This document shows, piece after piece, positions 13,452-18,408 of a stretch of DNA of 18,408 nt. The stretch spans positions 1 through 18,408 of the forward strand of contig CAYWML010000027.1 in NCBI GenBank assembly GCA_964459515.1, in the 5' to 3' direction. Each line of letters begins with the position of its first letter. Positions within the stretch are counted from its first letter, which is position 1. A program made the translations under genes and the position numbers. The DNA comes from Scatosoma sp964459515. GTDB lineage: Bacteria > Bacillota > Clostridia > Christensenellales > Borkfalkiaceae. Below the pieces are notes generated by a model. The model was not told the DNA's origin and did not search any database. It was given only the letters and a program-made list of their open reading frames with translations.

Positions 13452-16400
13452 ATGGCGACGTTTACGGAAGAACAGTTGGCGGCGATCGAGGCGACGGGCA
13501 AGACGATCGTTTCGGCTTCGGCAGGCAGCGGCAAAACGACGGTGATGATCGAGCGGATCATTCGCAAAATCAAGGACGGTTGCAAGGTGGACGAGGTGCT
13601 TGCGGTGACGTTTACGAAAAAGGCGGCGGCGCAAATGAAAGAAAAACTTGCGGCGGCGTTGACGAAGGCTGTCAACAGCGGCGAGTACACGGGGGAACGG
13701 CTCAAAGCTTTGAAAGATCAGCTTTCGGCAGTGCCTTCCGCCGATATTTCCACGATACACGCGTTTTGTTCCAAGCTCATCAAAACGCATTTTTACGCCG
13801 CGGGCGTGGACAACGGCTTTCGCATTATCGGCGGCGACGACGCCGAAGGGCTTGCGTTGAAAAACGCCGCTTTGGACGAGTTGCTCGAAGAGGGCTATGA
13901 AGAGCGGACGGAAGCGTTTTCGCACCTTTTGTCCGTATATTGGAGAAAAAAGAGCGACAGGGCGTTGCGGAATATTTTGCTTTCGGCGTACGACGAGTTG
14001 CGCGGACGTGCGGATTACGCGGAATATTTGCAACGTTGCACGCAATACGACGAGGGAACGTTTGACGGCGTCGTACGGGATCTGAAAGAGAAATTGGACG
14101 AAAAATGCCGTTATTATTACGGTATGTTGGAGGACGAACGCGCCTATTTCGAGGGAGTCGGCGCGGCGACGCGCGTAACGCTGGCGCAGACGCTTATGGA
14201 CTTTTTGGCGGCGTTTTTCGACGAACGGGATCTTTTCGTCGCCGTTCGCGCGGAGCTTCCGAAACTGCCGCAAAATCGCGCTTCCAAGGGCGATACGCCC
14301 GAAACGCGCGCGCATATCGAACGTTTGCGCGCGTTGAAAGATCGCGTGAAAAAAATCAAGGAAGAGGAGTTCGATAAAACGCAATCGCGAGAGGAGGAGT
14401 TGGCGCGTTTTCTCCGTTCGGGGGAAACGGCGGCGGCTTTGGCGACGTATATTCTTCGTTTCGACGAAAAATACGCCGCGTTAAAAACCGAACGGGGCGT
14501 TTTGGATTATAACGATTTGGAGCATAAGGCTTTGGAGTTGTTGCGTAACGAGGAAATTCTTCGCGAGACGCGCGGAAAATACCGTTACGTATTCGTGGAC
14601 GAGTATCAAGACGTAAACCCCGTGCAGGAAGCCATCGTTTCCATGGTCGGCGGCGAAAATCTCTTTCTCGTCGGGGACGTGAAACAATCGATTTACGGCT
14701 TTCGCGGCAGTAAATCGCGATTTTTCGTGGAAAAACAGCGCGCTTTCGAGGCAGGCGAGGGCAACAGCTTGGCGATGACGCGCAATTTTCGCAGTGCCGA
14801 CGCGGTGCTCGACGCGGTGAACACGCAGTTCTCTTTGGCGATGACGCCGCAGACTTGCAGTGTGGACTACGCAAGGGATTCTCGTATGGAGAGGGGGGGC
14901 ATGTATGCGTTGAACAGCGGTCGCGTATGCGTACATTTCCTTGGCGAAGAAGAAAAAACGCCGCCGAAAAAACGCGGCGTGTATTCGGTACGCGAAAACG
15001 CGGACGGCGAGGAAACGGAGGAAAGTTCGCTCGCAAAAACGATACATTCGATTATCGAAGAAGAACGGAAGTCGCGCTATTACGATCCTGCCGCAGGGGA
15101 ATATCGCGAGGTTCGCTATTCGGATATTGCCGTGCTTTCACGGAAAAAACAGGGACAAATCGGGGAAACGGTGGCGGCGTTGGCGGCGCGCGGCGTGCCC
15201 GTATCCGCCGCGGCGGCGGTGAATATTTGCGATTTTGCGGAGATAAAAAGGTTGACGGATATTTTGTCGCTGATCGACAATGCAGAGCAGGATATTCCGC
15301 TTTGCAGCGCGTTGCTTTCGCCGCTCGGAGGACTCACCGCGGACGATTTGACGAGTATTCGCTTGGCGTACCCCGACGAGGCGTTTTTCCGCTCCGCCGC
15401 GCGTTTATACGCTTCGGAACGGACGGATATTCTCGCCTATAAATTGCAAAATTTTTATCGTCGTTTGGCGGAATATCGAAAGGCTTCCGCCGTTTTGGAC
15501 GCAGGGGAATTGTTGACGAAGATCTTGTCGGAAACGAACATGGAAACACGGTTATTGGCGCAAAAAAACGGCGCGTCGTGCTTGCGGCGCGTACACCGCT
15601 TCATCGAAGAAACGCGCTCTCCCGAACCGCTTTTTTTGCATGCGTTTTTGGATAAATTGCGAAATATGGAATACAAAATCGAATACAGCGAAAACGGCGG
15701 CGAGGATTCCGTGAAAGTGCTGACGATGCACTCCTCCAAAGGGTTGGAATATCCCGTCGTGATTTTGGATAATCTCAGCGCGCCTTTTCGCGGCGTCGAC
15801 AGCGACGAAGTGTACGTCGAGGAGCGGTACGGGCTTGCGCCGCGCGCCTACGATAAGGAAAATATGGTAAAGGCAACCACCCTTCTTCGCCGTTTGTACG
15901 CCGCCAAGGAGCAGGAAAATCTCGTCGCGGACGAATTGAATTTATATTACGTCGCGCTCACGCGCGCGCAGTACGGCTTGCATTTGATCTTTAAGAAGCG
16001 TACCGAACTTGCGGACGTAAAATACGCGCGCTCCTTTGCGGAAATGACGGATTTTTCCGTTTGGGAGCAGTACGTGACGGAAAATACGCTTTTCGATTTG
16101 CCGAAGCAGGAGCGCGTTGCCATGCCTTACGCCGCCGAGGCGGAAACGGTGCAGAAGATAGAGCGCGCGTTGGATTGGCGGTACGCGTATACGGGTTGCG
16201 AAAATTTGCCCGTGAAAAGTTCGCCGACGGCGTTGCTTCGCGCGACGGGAGAAACACTTTCGACGGAAGCGGCGTACGCGGAGGAGGAAACGCGGCTGTT
16301 TGACGGCGGCGACGAGGATGTCGATCGGAAAAAACGCGGCACGGCGTACCACGCGTTTTTGGAACGTTTCGATTTTTCTTCGCTGTATGACGAGCAGGGC

Positions 16401-16874
16401 GTTCCGCTGTCGAAAAATGAAATTTCGGAAGTGGTCGAAAAAGCGTACGAATGGGAAAAGGGTGTAGGCATGGTCGAGGTGAACAGGCTTTCCGTGCAAA
16501 CGCTGACGGATATTTTATCCAATCCCATTTTTCAAGAGTTGCACGGTATGCGCGTGTATAAGGAGCGGCGGTTTATCACGCTGTTGCCCGTGCGCGATAC
16601 CTACGCGCGTTTGCTCGGCGAAGAAACGTTGCTTTCTTCGGACGAGGAAACAATCTTTCAGGGCGCAATCGACGTGCTTGCCGTCGGCGAGGACGAAGTG
16701 CGTATTATCGATTATAAATTCTCCAAAGGGAACGCGGAGTATTTGCGCGCGCGTTATCGTCCGCAGTTAGAGCTGTATCGGCTTGCCGTCGCAAAAATAT
16801 TGAAAGTGGACGCGGCAAAAATCCGTTGCACCATCGTCAATATCGAACGCGGTTTTCAGACGGACGTCACGTAA
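13452..16874 (+). CDS. addA: ATP-dependent helicase/nuclease subunit A (AddA)
   Basis: A 1140-residue UvrD/Rep superfamily 1A helicase fused to a C-terminal PD-(D/E)XK nuclease, the motor subunit of AddAB. Helicase motifs are complete: Q-motif Q8, Walker A SASAGSGKTT (21-30), TFTKKAAAQM (motif Ia), DEYQD (383-387), VGDVKQSIYGFRG, MHSSKGLE (759-766) and VALTRAQ (834-840). The nuclease residues are H967 (GTAYHAFLERF), D1074 (QGAIDVLA) and D1087/K1089 (IIDYKFSKG). So both subunits carry an active-looking nuclease, the AddAB (not RecBCD) pattern with one nuclease for each strand. The start has GGAGG at 13441-13445 inside the end of addB. Size is close to the family norm (about 1200). Confidence 0.96.
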   Translation: MATFTEEQLAAIEATGKTIVSASAGSGKTTVMIERIIRKIKDGCKVDEVLAVTFTKKAAAQMKEKLAAALTKAVNSGEYTGERLKALKDQLSAVPSADISTIHAFCSKLIKTHFYAAGVDNGFRIIGGDDAEGLALKNAALDELLEEGYEERTEAFSHLLSVYWRKKSDRALRNILLSAYDELRGRADYAEYLQRCTQYDEGTFDGVVRDLKEKLDEKCRYYYGMLEDERAYFEGVGAATRVTLAQTLMDFLAAFFDERDLFVAVRAELPKLPQNRASKGDTPETRAHIERLRALKDRVKKIKEEEFDKTQSREEELARFLRSGETAAALATYILRFDEKYAALKTERGVLDYNDLEHKALELLRNEEILRETRGKYRYVFVDEYQDVNPVQEAIVSMVGGENLFLVGDVKQSIYGFRGSKSRFFVEKQRAFEAGEGNSLAMTRNFRSADAVLDAVNTQFSLAMTPQTCSVDYARDSRMERGGMYALNSGRVCVHFLGEEEKTPPKKRGVYSVRENADGEETEESSLAKTIHSIIEEERKSRYYDPAAGEYREVRYSDIAVLSRKKQGQIGETVAALAARGVPVSAAAAVNICDFAEIKRLTDILSLIDNAEQDIPLCSALLSPLGGLTADDLTSIRLAYPDEAFFRSAARLYASERTDILAYKLQNFYRRLAEYRKASAVLDAGELLTKILSETNMETRLLAQKNGASCLRRVHRFIEETRSPEPLFLHAFLDKLRNMEYKIEYSENGGEDSVKVLTMHSSKGLEYPVVILDNLSAPFRGVDSDEVYVEERYGLAPRAYDKENMVKATTLLRRLYAAKEQENLVADELNLYYVALTRAQYGLHLIFKKRTELADVKYARSFAEMTDFSVWEQYVTENTLFDLPKQERVAMPYAAEAETVQKIERALDWRYAYTGCENLPVKSSPTALLRATGETLSTEAAYAEEETRLFDGGDEDVDRKKRGTAYHAFLERFDFSSLYDEQGVPLSKNEISEVVEKAYEWEKGVGMVEVNRLSVQTLTDILSNPIFQELHGMRVYKERRFITLLPVRDTYARLLGEETLLSSDEETIFQGAIDVLAVGEDEVRIIDYKFSKGNAEYLRARYRPQLELYRLAVAKILKVDAAKIRCTIVNIERGFQTDVT

Positions 16875-16923
16875 AGAAGTTTTATCGCAAAAAAGACAAG
16901 AATCGACGTTTTTCCAGAAAAAG

Positions 16924-16964
16924 AACGCCTTTCGACGGTGCATAAACAATCGTCGGGAGGCGTT
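16924..16964 (+). promoter_or_regulatory. Hairpin sequestering the ribosome site of the 16967 gene
   Basis: A 14-bp stem pairs AACGCCTTTCGACG (16924-16937) with CGTCGGGAGGCGTT (16951-16964), with two G-U pairs and a 13-base loop. The whole GGGAGG ribosome site (16955-16960) of the next gene is in the 3' arm. The two wobbles become C-A mismatches on the minus strand, so the plus-strand RNA is the one that folds. Only TTTT follows before ATG, so it is a poor terminator and a better candidate for translational control, although it could also weaken read-through from addBA. Confidence 0.65.
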
Positions 16965-16966
16965 TT

Positions 16967-17596
16967 ATGGAAAGAATACGGATACTGTGCGAAGGAGCGG
17001 AAATGCGCGCGTTGTTGCTTGCGACGATTGTCGGGTTCGGCGTCGCTTTTATTGCGGCGTTGGTTTCGGGCAAGGAAAACGGAAGCGCGCCGCTTGCGGC
17101 AATTTTTTTCGCCGCCGTATGCGGTTTGCGGTTGGTTGGCGTCGTAACGCCGCCGCAAGCGTTTGCCTCGATCGCGTGGATAGCCGCGCTCGGCGGTTGC
17201 GTGCGGTTGGCGGCTTTGGGTACGCTTTCGCTCCGTCGCGCGTTTGCGCGAAAAAGAGCGCGCCGCAGGGAGAAACTTCGCGCCGTACAGTATACTTTGC
17301 CCGAACGCTCCAATACGTACGTGCGCGCAAGGTTGCATACGGCTTTACAGTCGGGCGAGGAGGATCGGGAAACGCCGATTTCTCCGTCGGAACGACGGCG
17401 TTTTGCGTATACGGAGAGCCTGCTCGTACAGTTGCGCAACGCCGCGCTCGGAGCGGCGGAACGGTTGCGCGCGGAGGAGCTGGCTTCCGCGTTCGTCGCG
17501 TACATGCATAAGGCGGAGTGGTCGGCGGAGGACGTGCGTTCCGTCAACGAGATATGCGCCGCGGTGGTTCGCCTTGCGGCACAATACGAGGTTTAG
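16967..17596 (+). CDS. Predicted membrane protein of unknown function
   Basis: A 209-residue protein that I do not recognise. The first 88 residues hold three hydrophobic segments (about 14-34, 41-60, 65-87). A very basic stretch (89-104, RRAFARKRARRREK) then suggests a cytoplasmic side, followed by a soluble, mostly helical, charged C-terminal domain (105-209). Cysteines are few and no catalytic motif is seen. It starts at ATG 16967 with GGGAGG six bases upstream, inside the hairpin described separately. It lies 92 bp after addA on the same strand with no strong terminator between them, so it may be the third gene of the addBA transcript. The stop overlaps that of the opposing gene by four bases. 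GCG-rich codon use matches the neighbours, which supports a real gene. Confidence 0.7.
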   Translation: MERIRILCEGAEMRALLLATIVGFGVAFIAALVSGKENGSAPLAAIFFAAVCGLRLVGVVTPPQAFASIAWIAALGGCVRLAALGTLSLRRAFARKRARRREKLRAVQYTLPERSNTYVRARLHTALQSGEEDRETPISPSERRRFAYTESLLVQLRNAALGAAERLRAEELASAFVAYMHKAEWSAEDVRSVNEICAAVVRLAAQYEV

Positions 17597-18186
17597 CCGC
17601 GTTTGTTGCGTAAAATCCCTTCTCCGTCGCCGCAAAAGGGCGGCAGAGCCATCGTAAGCCGTATCAAGCCGCCTTGCTCGATCGCGCTTTTTAATACCGA
17701 CTTCGTAACGATGCCGTTCGATTTATCGCCGTAGAAGGAAAGCAAAGGGGCAGGTATGCGTTGACCGAGCGGATAGGGAGCTTCTTTTTTGAGAATTACG
17801 GCGTCGGCGCAAGCGACGACGGAAAGCGCGGAATAGTTTTCTCCGCGGTCGGTGAACAGGCGCGCGGCAACGAATCCTTCTATTTCGAGATCGGCAACGT
17901 TTCCGAGAAAAACGCCGTCGGCGGCGTACACCGGTCTGCCGATGAAAATTTTCACGCAATTTTTCGGAAACACGGGGCGCAACCGCGTGAGTTCGACCCC
18001 TTCGCCGACTTCGGCGACGGCGGAAACGGGCACGGAAAAATCGGTGGCGTCGTTTCGGGCTTGCGCGCTCGCGCAGAGCAGATATTTTACGGCTTGCGAT
18101 TTTAAGGACAAGCCGACGCCTTTGCAAACGCCGCGTTGCGTTCCGCGGACGAGGACGGGTTTTTCGACGATTTGACTGAGTAGCAT
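17593..18186 (-). CDS. PRC-barrel domain protein
   Basis: A 197-residue protein with a PRC-barrel-like segment at about residues 78-133: IGRPVYAADGVFLGNVADLEI followed by beta strands. The first 58 residues (SQIVEKPVLVRGTQRGVCKGV and on) look like a second, weaker PRC repeat. PRC barrels occur in RimM (ribosome maturation) and in photosynthetic reaction-centre H subunits; in Clostridia, tandem PRC proteins of this size are common but of unknown role, sometimes linked to sporulation (YlmC/YmxH-like). There is no RimM N-terminal domain, so it is not RimM. The start has GGAGGT (complement of 18195-18200) eight bases upstream. The stop overlaps the opposing membrane-protein gene by four bases. 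No clear minus-strand promoter is seen in 18201-18260. Confidence 0.72.
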   Translation of the reverse strand: MLLSQIVEKPVLVRGTQRGVCKGVGLSLKSQAVKYLLCASAQARNDATDFSVPVSAVAEVGEGVELTRLRPVFPKNCVKIFIGRPVYAADGVFLGNVADLEIEGFVAARLFTDRGENYSALSVVACADAVILKKEAPYPLGQRIPAPLLSFYGDKSNGIVTKSVLKSAIEQGGLIRLTMALPPFCGDGEGILRNKRG

Positions 18187-18265
18187 GCAAAGATACCTCC
18201 GATTAGGGCTTTTCCAAAAGCGTACAGGAAAACTTCGCGAGAAAAAAGGCGGATAAAAACTTTTT

Positions 18266-18330
18266 TTGACAAATTTTACGAAAAGCCTATGAAAACGCTT
18301 GCTAAAAATGAAAAAGTTTGATAATATAAT
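18266..18330 (+). promoter_or_regulatory. Promoter region of the tRNA-Gln gene
   Basis: TATAAT at 18325-18330 is 29 bases before the tRNA. A -35 at normal distance is poor (TTGCTA at 18299-18304, 15 bp from GATAAT at 18320-18325). Further upstream, an exact TTGACA (18266-18271) is followed after 16 bp by TATGAA (18288-18293), a possible second weak start. The leader carries a 7-bp stem, AAGTAAT (18333-18339) with ATTGCTT (18344-18350). Confidence 0.55.
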
Positions 18331-18359
18331 GCAAGTAATCGGGATTGCTTCTCGTATAT

Positions 18360-18408
18360 TGGGGCGTCGCCAAGCGGTAAGGCAACGGACTCTGACTCCG
18401 TCATTCGG
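18360..18408 (+). tRNA. tRNA-Gln (anticodon CTG), 3' end beyond the window
   Basis: The sequence starts TGGGGCG (acceptor 5' strand), then TC and the D-arm GCCAAGCGGTAAGGC. The anticodon stem ACGGA/TCCGT encloses the loop CTCTGAC, giving anticodon CTG. T1-G2-G3-G4-G5 and the D-arm are typical of bacterial tRNA-Gln. The variable loop begins at CATTCGG and the window ends in the T-arm region. Other tRNAs may follow. Confidence 0.93.

Noticed and set aside
16924..16964. Plain terminator of addBA
   Set aside because: The stem is strong but the following T-run is four bases, two of them paired, and the next start codon follows at once. Partial attenuation cannot be excluded.
17593..18186. RimM (16S rRNA processing factor)
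   Set aside because: Only PRC-barrel segments are visible; the RimM N-terminal domain and the usual rpsP-trmD neighbours are absent.

Overview
This window looks like chromosomal DNA of a low-GC-ancestry Gram-positive bacterium, most likely an uncultured gut Clostridia member (Christensenellales-like; inferred from gene content and style, not proven). The supporting signs are BspA-type leucine-rich repeats, a two-gene SUF/SMS iron-sulfur operon, an addB-addA pair, M18 aminopeptidases of the ApeA and ApeB types, strong GGAGG ribosome sites, TTGACA/TATAAT promoters and a lipoprotein signal. Most genes are rich in GCG/GAC codons; the truncated first gene is clearly more AT-rich.

Layout. 1-740: the 3' end of a BspA-like LRR surface protein and its terminator. 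740-1017: a palindromic interspersed repeat, then a near-consensus promoter. 1018-5743: a co-directional run encoding a CNNM/HlyC-CorC type membrane protein, GalE (UDP-glucose 4-epimerase), a YgjP-like zinc metallopeptidase and the minimal Fe-S assembly pair SufC-SufB (SmsC-SmsB type). 5744-5942: another palindromic repeat. 5943-8723: two convergent M18 aminopeptidases (ApeA type on +, ApeB type on -) that share a bidirectional terminator. 8724-9140: hairpins plus a triple tandem of the palindromic repeat with an exact 60-bp period, then a minus-strand terminator. 9141-10115: a lipoprotein of unknown function on the minus strand. It is divergent from 10325-16874, the addB-addA recombination nuclease/helicase operon. 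16875-18186: an unknown membrane protein whose ribosome site lies inside a long hairpin, convergent with (and overlapping by 4 bp) a PRC-barrel protein. 18360-18408: the 5' part of a tRNA-Gln(CUG), cut by the window end.

How the genes work together. AddA and AddB form the double-strand-break end-resection complex; the start of AddB lacks the Walker A motif usual in Bacillus-type AddB. SufC and SufB form an Fe-S scaffold ATPase complex, and AddB itself has the four cysteines of a 4Fe-4S nuclease domain, so it is a plausible Fe-S client. The two M18 enzymes are cytosolic peptide-trimming paralogues. No phage, transposase, CRISPR or defence island is visible. The least expected structures are the covarying palindromic repeat family, the RBS-sequestering hairpin before the unknown membrane gene, and the inverted repeat at the start site of the lipoprotein promoter.
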